A stretch of 64,000 nt of DNA from an uncultured Gemmiger sp. GTDB lineage: Bacteria > Bacillota > Clostridia > Oscillospirales > Ruminococcaceae. The notes under the pieces are model-generated. The model saw only the letters and a list, made by a program, of their open reading frames with translations, was not told where the DNA came from and did no database searches. Location of the stretch: NCBI GenBank assembly GCA_944388145.1, contig CALXHQ010000010.1:1-64000 (forward strand). Direction: 5' to 3'. Of the stretch, positions 8,325 through 14,930 are shown in pieces. The first letter of the stretch is position 1. Each line of letters starts with the position of its first letter. Made by a program: the position numbers and the translations under genes.

Positions 8325-9500
8325 ATGGATTACAACAAGGCCGCTTTGGAACTGCATGAAAAGGGCCCCGGCAAAATTGCCGTGAAGAGCCTGGTGGAAT
8401 GCCGCAACAGTGACGCCCTGGCTACTGCCTATACCCCGGGCGTGGCCGAGCCCTGCCGCCGGATCAAGGCAACCCCCGATGACGTTTACCGCTACACCTG
8501 CAAGGGCCGCATGGTGGCGGTGGTTTCCAACGGCACCGCCGTGCTGGGGCTGGGCAACATCGGCCCCGAAGCCGCCCTGCCCGTGATGGAGGGCAAGTGC
8601 GTGCTGTTCAAAGAGTTCGGCGGGGTGGATGCCTTCCCCATCTGCATCGATGCCAAAACCAAGGAGGAGGTCATTGCGGCGGTCAAGGCCATTGCCCCCA
8701 CCTTCGGCGGCATCAATCTGGAGGACATCCGCAGCCCCGAGTGCTTTGAAATTGAGGAAACGTTGGAACGGGAACTGGATATTCCGGTTTTCCATGATGA
8801 CCAGCACGGTACTGCCATCATTGTCCTGGCCGGCCTGCTCAACGCCCTGAAAGTCGTGGGCAAAAAGATCGAGGAGATCCGCATTGTCCAGAATGGGCCG
8901 GGTGCCGCCGGCACCGCCATCATCAAAATGCTGATGACCGCCGGGGCAAAACATATTATCGCGGTGGATGAGCACGGCATTCTGGTTCCCGGACGCCCCG
9001 AGGGGCTGCCCGGCCACAAGGCACAGTTGGCCGAGATCACCAACCCGGAACGGATGTCCGGCACGCTGGCCGATGCCATCCGCGGCGCAGACGTGTTCAT
9101 CGGCACCTCGGTGGCCGGTGCTCTGACCCCGGAGATGGTCGCCACCATGGCACCGGCTGCCATCGTCTTTGCCATGGCAAACCCCACCCCCGAGATCATG
9201 CCCGACCAGGCGAAAGCTGCCGGCGTGCGGGTGATGGGCACCGGCCGCAGTGATTTTCCCAACCAGGTCAACAACGTGCTGGCTTTCCCGGGCATTTTCA
9301 AGGGTGCACTGTCTGTCCGCGCGCGGGACATCAACCCTGCCATGAAAATGGCTGCCGCCAAAGCCATCGCCGGGCTGATCTCCGACGAGGAGCTGAACGA
9401 GGACAACATTCTGCCCAAGGCCTTTGACCCCCGCATTGCGGGCGCCGTGGCTGACGCGGTGGCGAAAGCCGCCCGGGGAAGCGGTGTGGCACGGGTATGA
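8325..9500 (+). CDS. Malic enzyme, NAD-type (malate dehydrogenase, decarboxylating)
   Basis: This 391-residue enzyme oxidatively decarboxylates malate to pyruvate and CO2. The N-terminal catalytic part carries TPGVAEPC and the lysine/metal segment FGGINLEDI followed by FHDDQHGTA. A Rossmann domain follows with NGPGAAGTA. This is the short bacterial form, similar to MaeA/YtsJ types without a phosphotransacetylase tail. The ATG at 8325 is 6 bases after AGGAGG; the ATG at 8319 touches the ribosome site. It overlaps the next gene by 4 bases, pairing malate use with fumarase. Confidence 0.92.
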   Translation: MDYNKAALELHEKGPGKIAVKSLVECRNSDALATAYTPGVAEPCRRIKATPDDVYRYTCKGRMVAVVSNGTAVLGLGNIGPEAALPVMEGKCVLFKEFGGVDAFPICIDAKTKEEVIAAVKAIAPTFGGINLEDIRSPECFEIEETLERELDIPVFHDDQHGTAIIVLAGLLNALKVVGKKIEEIRIVQNGPGAAGTAIIKMLMTAGAKHIIAVDEHGILVPGRPEGLPGHKAQLAEITNPERMSGTLADAIRGADVFIGTSVAGALTPEMVATMAPAAIVFAMANPTPEIMPDQAKAAGVRVMGTGRSDFPNQVNNVLAFPGIFKGALSVRARDINPAMKMAAAKAIAGLISDEELNEDNILPKAFDPRIAGAVADAVAKAARGSGVARV

Positions 9501-10342
9501 ACATCCGGAATATTTCTGCCGCCGCCGTCATTGACGCGGTGGAACAGCTGTGCATCCGCGCCAACACCCGCCTGCCGGAAGATGTAAAATCCGCGCTGGA
9601 TGCCGCCGAAGAGGCCGAGCCCTGGCCGCTGGCCAAAGAAACGCTGGGCCTGCTGCAAAAGAACCTGTGCGTGGCAGCGGACAAGGAGCTGCCCATCTGC
9701 CAGGACACCGGCATGGCCTGTATTTTTGTGGAGCTGGGCCGGGACGCCCACATTGACGGCGACCTGCAGGCCGCCATCGATGAGGGGGTGCGCCGCGGCT
9801 ACGCGAAGGGTTACCTGCGCAAGAGCATCACCGCCGACCCGCTCAAGCGGGTGAACACCGGCGACAACATCCCCGCCTTTGTGACGCTGCACCTGGTGGA
9901 GGGCGACCATTGCCGCATTACCATCGCCCCCAAGGGCGCCGGCAGCGAGAACATGAGCCGGCTGGCCATGCTCAAACCCGCCGACGGCGTGCAGGGCGTA
10001 AAAGATTTCATCCTGGACACAGTGCGCCAGGCGGGCGCCAATCCCTGCCCTCCCATTGTGCTGGGGGTTGGCATCGGCGGCAGCTTTGACAAGTGCGCCG
10101 CCCTGGCCAAGGAAGCCCTGCTGCGCCCGCTGGATGCTGCCAATCCTGACCCCTACTATGCCGCATTGGAAGCTGAGCTGAAGGACGCCATCAACGCCAT
10201 GGGTATCGGTCCGCAGGGTTTTGGCGGCCGCACCACCTGCCTGGGTGTGGCAATCAAGCAGATGCCCACCCATGTGGCCTGCCTGCCGGTAGCCGTAAAC
10301 ATGAGCTGCCACGTAACACGCCGGGCCAGTGTGATGCTGTGA
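9497..10342 (+). CDS. Class I fumarate hydratase, alpha subunit
   Basis: This 281-residue protein is the alpha (N-terminal) part of the two-subunit, 4Fe-4S class I fumarases and tartrate dehydratases. ICQDTG contributes a cluster cysteine, and a second is in SFDKCAALAKEA. TTCLGVAIK carries a third. APKGAGSENMS is the substrate-side loop. Start and malic enzyme stop overlap as ATGA. Together with the beta subunit it interconverts fumarate and malate. L(+)-tartrate dehydratase is the alternative, but the malic enzyme neighbour favours fumarase. Confidence 0.9.
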   Translation: MNIRNISAAAVIDAVEQLCIRANTRLPEDVKSALDAAEEAEPWPLAKETLGLLQKNLCVAADKELPICQDTGMACIFVELGRDAHIDGDLQAAIDEGVRRGYAKGYLRKSITADPLKRVNTGDNIPAFVTLHLVEGDHCRITIAPKGAGSENMSRLAMLKPADGVQGVKDFILDTVRQAGANPCPPIVLGVGIGGSFDKCAALAKEALLRPLDAANPDPYYAALEAELKDAINAMGIGPQGFGGRTTCLGVAIKQMPTHVACLPVAVNMSCHVTRRASVML

Positions 10343-10377
10343 AAAGGGCCAAAATCGTTGAAAAAGGAGGAAGTGCC

Positions 10378-10581
10378 ATGCCGCTGAAAGGCAATGCAAA
10401 TATCGATATCCCCATCGACGGGGTGGGCGCACAGCCGGACGCCGTCCGCCGCAGCCGCACCGATCTGTCCCAAACGCAGGAAGATCTGGACCCGCAGATC
10501 AGCAAGGCGGAAATGGACCTGGTCAACCGGCACCATGCCGAGGTCAAGGCATCCTACCGGCGTGCACAGAAGGGAGAATAA
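10378..10581 (+). CDS. Small unknown protein inside the fumarase operon
   Basis: The 67-residue product begins MPLKGNANIDIP and is charged, with the segment DLSQTQEDLDP in the centre and a basic C-terminus. It has no cysteine, membrane segment or signal. The ATG is placed 8 bases after a strong AAGGAGG, and the stop is 3 bases before the fumarase beta GTG. A GTG at 10339 is in frame but has no ribosome site. I do not recognise the family. Its conserved-looking position between two subunits suggests an accessory role, for instance in cluster loading or subunit assembly, which is inference. Confidence 0.65.
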   Translation: MPLKGNANIDIPIDGVGAQPDAVRRSRTDLSQTQEDLDPQISKAEMDLVNRHHAEVKASYRRAQKGE

Positions 10582-10583
10582 CC

Positions 10584-11153
10584 GTGCAGTATTCGTTGCA
10601 GACACCACTGACCCGGGCCGATCTGGCGCCGCTGAAGGCCGGTGATACAGTCCTGCTTTCAGGTGTGGTATACACCGCCCGGGATGCCGCCCACGGCCGT
10701 ATGATGGAACTGCTGGACAAGGGTGTCCCCCTGCCCTTTGATCTGAAAGGCGCCGCCATCTACTATGTCGGCCCCACACCGGAGCGCCCGGGCTGCGTGA
10801 TCGGCGCGGCCGGCCCCACCACCGCCGGCCGCATGGACGCCTACACGCCCCGGCTGCTGGATCTGGGCCTTGCCTGCATGATCGGCAAGGGCAAACGCAG
10901 TCAGGCCGTAAAGGACGCCGTGGTGAGGAACGGCGCCGTCTATCTGGCTGCCATCGGCGGAGCGGGCGCCCTGATGGCCGGCAGCATCCAAAGCTGTGAG
11001 GTCATTGCCTGGCCCGACCTTGGCTGTGAGGCCGTCCGTCGCCTGGAAGTGAAGGAAATGCCGCTGACTGTTCTGCTGGACCCCCAGGGCGGCGATTTGT
11101 ACCAGAGCGGTCCCGCCGCTTACCTGGCAGCACAGGCTGCCGGGGCGTTGTGA
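10584..11153 (+). CDS. Class I fumarate hydratase, beta subunit
   Basis: This 189-residue protein is the C-terminal (beta) half of class I fumarase. Family segments are the early LSGVVYTARDAAH, the YVGPTPERPG strand and AAGPTTAGRMDAYTPRLL, followed by IGKGKRS. It starts with GTG two bases after the small gene's stop and overlaps the sortase start by 4 bases. The length equals that of stand-alone beta subunits. It acts in the cytoplasm as a complex with the alpha subunit. Confidence 0.9.
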   Translation: MQYSLQTPLTRADLAPLKAGDTVLLSGVVYTARDAAHGRMMELLDKGVPLPFDLKGAAIYYVGPTPERPGCVIGAAGPTTAGRMDAYTPRLLDLGLACMIGKGKRSQAVKDAVVRNGAVYLAAIGGAGALMAGSIQSCEVIAWPDLGCEAVRRLEVKEMPLTVLLDPQGGDLYQSGPAAYLAAQAAGAL

Positions 11154-11911
11154 AGCGCAAATACGCACGGCGCCTGGTGGCGCTGTGCATCGCCGTAATG
11201 CTGGCGGTCACCTTTGCCGCCGCAGCCGTGGTGCAGACACTGCAATTGCGGGACGCCCACGCAGAGCAGCAGCAGCTTGCAGGGCAAATTGCCGCTCTGC
11301 AGCAGCAGGTAACGGACCTGCAAGCACAACTGACTGCCGAGCAGGCAGCCCGTGCCGCTTTGGAAGCCACCGCCTCCACCCAGGCTGCCCGCGAGGAACA
11401 GCTGACCAAACTGGCCGATTTCCGCACCACACTTGCGGATGGCACCGAGCTTGGCCGTGTTTGGGTGGAGGATACCGTCATCGACTGCACCATGTACTGG
11501 GGTGATACCGGCAGCCAGTTTGCAAAGGGAGCGGGGGTACACTCGGCAGACGGCTGTGTGCTGCCCGGCGAAAACGGCACCGTCTTTGTGGGTGCCCACA
11601 CCGACACCTTTTTCAATGACCTGGGGTCGGCACAGATCGGCGGGCTGATCCATCTGGAAACGCCCTGGGGCAACTTTTCCTACCGCGTTACAGAAACCAA
11701 GGTCATCGATCAGACAGAAATCGACCAGTGCCGATGGGGCGCCACCGAACCCAGCTGCATCCTGTATACCTGCTACCCCTTTGGCAGCACCTGGCACACC
11801 AACCTGCGGTATCTGGTCTATGCTGATCCGGTGGCCAGCGACGAGGCCGGCGCGCTGCCGGATGATCTGACCGGCGTTGCCGCCCCGCAGGACCCCGCAG
11901 CCGCGGGGTAA
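11150..11911 (+). CDS. Sortase (class D-like), membrane-anchored
   Basis: This 253-residue protein has an N-terminal membrane anchor (about 8-30), a Gln/Ala-rich coiled-coil stalk (about 36-88) and a sortase beta barrel. The catalytic triad is visible as His150 (VGAHTDTFF), Cys208 (LYTCYPF) and Arg220 (NLRYLVYA). Sortases cleave LPXTG-like signals and attach proteins to peptidoglycan or pilin. The start GTG overlaps the fumarase beta stop (GTGA). No LPXTG substrate is encoded nearby, so the substrate is unknown and must be elsewhere. Confidence 0.85.
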   Translation: MKRKYARRLVALCIAVMLAVTFAAAAVVQTLQLRDAHAEQQQLAGQIAALQQQVTDLQAQLTAEQAARAALEATASTQAAREEQLTKLADFRTTLADGTELGRVWVEDTVIDCTMYWGDTGSQFAKGAGVHSADGCVLPGENGTVFVGAHTDTFFNDLGSAQIGGLIHLETPWGNFSYRVTETKVIDQTEIDQCRWGATEPSCILYTCYPFGSTWHTNLRYLVYADPVASDEAGALPDDLTGVAAPQDPAAAG

Positions 11912-11951
11912 CCGTTGCCCCGATCCAAAGCAAGAGTCAACCCAACAAGAG

Positions 11952-12003
11952 AAGCGCCGGAACGCAGGCAGCTTGGCTGGCTGTGTTCCGGCGCTTGCTT
12001 TTG
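11952..12003 (+). terminator. Terminator of malic enzyme-fumarase-sortase operon
   Basis: AAGCGCCGGAAC at 11952-11963 pairs with GTTCCGGCGCTT (about 11984-11995), with inner GCAG/CTG pairs, followed by GCTTTTG. Confidence 0.8.
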
Positions 12004-12048
12004 GGCGGGGATTGTGTTATTTTATATTTAGTTAATCTTCTAAATATA
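12001..12048 (+). promoter_or_regulatory. SdpR-type autoregulatory promoter/operator
   Basis: A perfect inverted repeat, TATATTTAG (12023-12031) and CTAAATATA (12040-12048) with an 8-base spacer, lies directly ahead of the regulator gene. TATATT at the start of the left arm can act as -10 for TTGGGC (12001-12006) with a 16-base spacer. Binding of the ArsR-type regulator would occlude RNA polymerase. Confidence 0.65.
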
Positions 12049-12088
12049 TGCTGTGTCGTTGCCCTTTGCCCGGAAAGGAGGTCCCGCC

Positions 12089-12376
12089 ATGGGGGATGTA
12101 TTCAAAGCTCTGGCCGACCCAAGCCGGCGCAGAATCCTGGAGCTGCTGGCCGGCGGGGACCTGTCCGCCGGGGAGATCGCCGCCCATTTTGATATGGCAA
12201 AGCCTTCCGTCAGCCACCATCTGGCCATCCTGCGGCATGCCAGGCTGATTACCGACGAGCGGCAGGGGCAAAGCATCATCTATCATCTGAATCTGACGGT
12301 TTTGCAGGAGCTGATGAAGTGGTTTTATGATTTCGGCCTGCTGGAAGGGGGTTCCCGCCATGACAAAAAAGACTGA
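12089..12376 (+). CDS. sdpR: ArsR-family autorepressor, SdpR-like
   Basis: This 95-residue winged-helix protein begins MGDVFKALADPSRRRILELL, with recognition helix KPSVSHHLAILRHA. It lacks the metal-binding cysteines of ArsR/SmtB sensors. With the SdpI-like gene directly downstream and overlapping by 17 bases, it matches the SdpR-SdpI arrangement of Bacillus subtilis. There, SdpR represses the pair until the membrane partner sequesters it. The ATG follows GGAAAGGAGG. Symbol is by family and context, not by proven orthology. Confidence 0.88.
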   Translation: MGDVFKALADPSRRRILELLAGGDLSAGEIAAHFDMAKPSVSHHLAILRHARLITDERQGQSIIYHLNLTVLQELMKWFYDFGLLEGGSRHDKKD

Positions 12377-13052
12377 CAGAAAAACGCCGATTTTAGGCTG
12401 GAAACTGTTCTGGGTGCTGATGGCCCTGTCCGTTGCGTCCTTTGCGGCACACCTGGCCCTCTACCCTGCCCTGCCCGCCCAGGTGCCCCGGCAGTGGGCT
12501 CTGGACGGCAGCGTGAACAGCTGGACGGACAAGAAAATACTGTTTGTGCTTTGGCTGCTGCCGGCGGCGCTGCTGGTGCTGTTTAAGGTGATCCCCGCCA
12601 TCGAACCGAAATCCGACAGTTACCGCAAAAGCCGCCGGATGTGGAACGTCTTTTCCGGCTGCTTCACGCTGGGAGCAATCGCCTTGACCTGGATAACCGA
12701 ACTGTTTTTGTGGGGACCGGCCGTGCTTTGGCGGTTTGTCCCCAGCGCGGTGATGGCCGCCGTTGCAGTCGGGCTGATCGCCCTGGGTAACTATATGCCC
12801 CGCATCCGGCAAAACTATACCATGGGTGCCAAGACCCCCTGGGCCCTGGCCAGTGAGCACTGCTGGCAGCGCACCCAGCGGATGGCTGGCATCGTGTTCA
12901 TCCTGTGCGGCATCCTGCTTCTGGCTGCCGTGGCCGAGAACTTTGTGCTGGGCAGCGCCGTGCTGGTTACACTGTCTGTGGCGGCGATTCTGCTGGGCTG
13001 TGTGTGGATTTACGTCTATTCCTGGCTGGTATACATCGGCAAGATGAAATGA
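12360..13052 (+). CDS. sdpI: SdpI-like immunity/signal membrane protein
   Basis: This 230-residue protein has about six membrane segments. It carries the SdpI signature MGAKTPWALASEHCWQRT followed by RMAG, and an N-terminal DUF1648 region with the family PxQVPxxW pattern (PAQVPRQWALDG). In B. subtilis SdpI protects against the SdpC toxin and sequesters SdpR. No sdpABC toxin genes are nearby, so here it is more likely a sensor or immunity protein against foreign toxins or envelope stress. It shares the sdpR operon. Confidence 0.85.
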   Translation: MTKKTDRKTPILGWKLFWVLMALSVASFAAHLALYPALPAQVPRQWALDGSVNSWTDKKILFVLWLLPAALLVLFKVIPAIEPKSDSYRKSRRMWNVFSGCFTLGAIALTWITELFLWGPAVLWRFVPSAVMAAVAVGLIALGNYMPRIRQNYTMGAKTPWALASEHCWQRTQRMAGIVFILCGILLLAAVAENFVLGSAVLVTLSVAAILLGCVWIYVYSWLVYIGKMK

Positions 13053-13124
13053 GAACGACGGCAGAGAAGCCGCCTGTGCCAGCCCATGCCGCGGGGAACC
13101 GCCCCGCCATAAACAGACACGAAA

Positions 13125-13155
13125 AATGCCCGCTGCGGATACAGCGGGCATTGTT
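13125..13155. terminator. Bidirectional terminator between sdpI and rpsT
   Basis: AATGCCCGCTG (about 13125-13135) pairs with CAGCGGGCATT (about 13142-13152), a perfect 11-bp stem. It has T-rich flanks on both strands, TTGTTTCTTT on plus and TTTTTC on minus. Confidence 0.85.
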
Positions 13156-13174
13156 TCTTTGCTTCGTACGCAGA

Positions 13175-13441
13175 TTACTGCGCGGTGACCTTGTTGTTGC
13201 GCTTGGCCATGCGGCTGATCTTGCGGGCAGCGGTGTTTTTATGGATAACACCCTTGCTCTTGGCAGAGTCGATCGCAGAGACAGCGGCCTTCATGAGAGC
13301 GGCCTTATCTGCAGCGTTGCTGTCGATGGCAGCGTCTGCCTTCTTGATGACTGTTTTCAGGTTGGACTTGATGGCCTTGTTGTGCAGGGCCTCTTTCTTG
13401 GCCTGGACAACGCGGTCCTTCTGAGATTTAATGTTAGGCAT
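13175..13441 (-). CDS. rpsT: 30S ribosomal protein S20
   Basis: The 88-residue basic helical protein begins MPNIKSQKDRVVQAKKEA and contains the S20 segment HKNTAARKISRMAKR near the C-terminus. It binds 16S rRNA early in 30S assembly. The ATG follows AAGGAGGTGGAACG. It is transcribed alone from a clear promoter. In B. subtilis rpsT is beside gpr and spoIIP, and spoIIP is the next gene here too. Confidence 0.96.
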   Translation of the reverse strand: MPNIKSQKDRVVQAKKEALHNKAIKSNLKTVIKKADAAIDSNAADKAALMKAAVSAIDSAKSKGVIHKNTAARKISRMAKRNNKVTAQ

Positions 13442-13479
13442 TCGTTCCACCTCCTTAGTTCCCCATAACAGTATTTCAT

Positions 13480-13508
13480 ATGATACCATAGTCTTCGCCG
13501 ATATGCAA
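13480..13508 (-). promoter_or_regulatory. rpsT promoter
   Basis: On the minus strand TTGCAT (13503-13508), 17 bases and TATCAT (13480-13485), about 40 bases upstream of the rpsT ATG. Confidence 0.75.
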
Positions 13509-13667
13509 GTGGTTTTTGCCAAAAAACAGGAAACTTTTTTGAACTATCTGCCGCCTTTCTTTTGTGCAGCATGGCTAAATGGCCGCGCCGGCGCATACCT
13601 ATGACAAGGAACATCTGGCAGCGGACGGCTCCTTTGCCGCTGCTGCCTGGAAAAGGGGGATGCTGTC

Positions 13668-14807
13668 TTGAAGGGCCTGTACCGGCTGCTGAGGCGGATT
13701 GCCGCAGCAGGTATCTCCCTGCTGTTGATTGCCGGGTGTGTTGTGGCAGTGGGGTATCTGCCGCCGGGCGGTGGTCTGACCGCAGCTGCGCTTCTGCTGG
13801 AGGAGCCCGCCGCGCTGCCGCTGTTGTGGCAGCAGAAAGCCCAGCCCGCCGCCGATACCGCGGTGCCTGCCGTGCCTGCCACGCCGCAGCCAGCCCTGCA
13901 GGCCACCCCTGACCCGGCCCCCACACCGTTGGCAAGCCCCCTGCCCACCACCCTGCCGGAAACGCCTGCCACCCCCGCTCCGGCGCCGGAGCGCCCGGCA
14001 AATGCCGGCGAGGTGCGGGCGCAGACATTTGCCCAGGGCAGCGGCGACGGCTATGTGACGCTTCCGGCGGGCAGCATCAAAAACAGCACCCAAAATTCCG
14101 ACCATGTTTTGGCCGATGCAGCAGACGACGGCCTGCCCTTTGCCGTGGAGGTGAACAGCAACGAGCCCCAGGTGCTGATCCTGCACACCCACGCCACCGA
14201 GTGTTACCAGCCTTGGGAGGACCTGTGGTATGACCCGACGTTTTCCGCCCGGGATCTGGACACCAGCGTGAACATGTGCGCAGTGGGTGCCCGCATGGCA
14301 GACATTTTGAACGAGGCCGGCATCAACACCCTGCATGACGAGACGCTGCACGACTCGCCCAGCTACACCGAGAGCTACGGCCGCAGCGCCCAGACCGCCA
14401 GGGCTTATCTGGAACAATACCCCAGCATCAAAGTGATTTTGGACGTGCACCGGGATGCCATCGAGAGCGATGGGGTGCGCATCAAGCCGCTGACACAGAT
14501 CAATGGGCAGGATACCGCCCAGGTGATGATCATTGCCGGGTGCGACAACGGGGGCAGCGTCCCTCTGCCCGACTGGAAGAAGAATCTGGCCTTTGCTGCC
14601 GCCTGGGAGACCGAGATGGAAACCCTCTATCCCGGCCTGACCCGCCCGGTGCTGTGCGGCTACCGGTTTTACAACCAGGATATCACCACCGGCAGCCTGC
14701 TGATCGAGATCGGCGGCCACGCCAACACTCTGGCTGAGGCGGTGCGCGGCGGCGAGTATGCGGCGCGGGCGCTGGCGGCCCTGTTCACCCAGGCTGCCGG
14801 TGGATAA
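13668..14807 (+). CDS. spoIIP: Stage II sporulation protein P
   Basis: This 379-residue protein has an N-terminal membrane anchor (about 8-28), a long Pro/Ala/Thr linker (about 50-115) and a SpoIIP amidase/endopeptidase domain. The domain motifs are LILHTHATECY, then VILDVHRDAI, and the late LLIEIGGHANT, which supply the zinc and catalytic residues. SpoIIP acts with SpoIID and SpoIIM in septal peptidoglycan thinning and forespore engulfment. The start is a TTG at 13668 after AAAAGGGGGA. A 30-codon ORF (13579-13671) ends overlapping it and may couple translation, but I cannot show it is made. Confidence 0.88.
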   Translation: MKGLYRLLRRIAAAGISLLLIAGCVVAVGYLPPGGGLTAAALLLEEPAALPLLWQQKAQPAADTAVPAVPATPQPALQATPDPAPTPLASPLPTTLPETPATPAPAPERPANAGEVRAQTFAQGSGDGYVTLPAGSIKNSTQNSDHVLADAADDGLPFAVEVNSNEPQVLILHTHATECYQPWEDLWYDPTFSARDLDTSVNMCAVGARMADILNEAGINTLHDETLHDSPSYTESYGRSAQTARAYLEQYPSIKVILDVHRDAIESDGVRIKPLTQINGQDTAQVMIIAGCDNGGSVPLPDWKKNLAFAAAWETEMETLYPGLTRPVLCGYRFYNQDITTGSLLIEIGGHANTLAEAVRGGEYAARALAALFTQAAGG

Positions 14808-14817
14808 AACGCCGCGC

Positions 14818-14846
14818 TTGCATCCCGCAGGTGGGATGCTTATAAT
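14818..14846 (+). promoter_or_regulatory. Promoter with spacer palindrome, YfhO-type gene
   Basis: TTGCAT (14818-14823), 17 bases and a perfect TATAAT (14841-14846). GCATCCC (14820-14826) and GGGATGC (14833-14839) form an inverted repeat that starts in the -35 and fills the spacer. This could be an operator, or the end of the spoIIP transcript, since the hairpin is followed by TTATAAT rather than a U run. Confidence 0.65.
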
Positions 14847-14930
14847 AGAGTAGAATGTGGAAATTTGGCCGCCGGGCGCAGCTATTTTGCTGCACTGCCC
14901 CGCCCGGTGCCGGAAATAAGAGGTACTGAT

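Noticed and set aside
13579..13671. 30-codon ORF overlapping the spoIIP TTG start
   Set aside because: It could couple translation to spoIIP, but it has no convincing ribosome site and no recognisable homology, so it is only mentioned under spoIIP.
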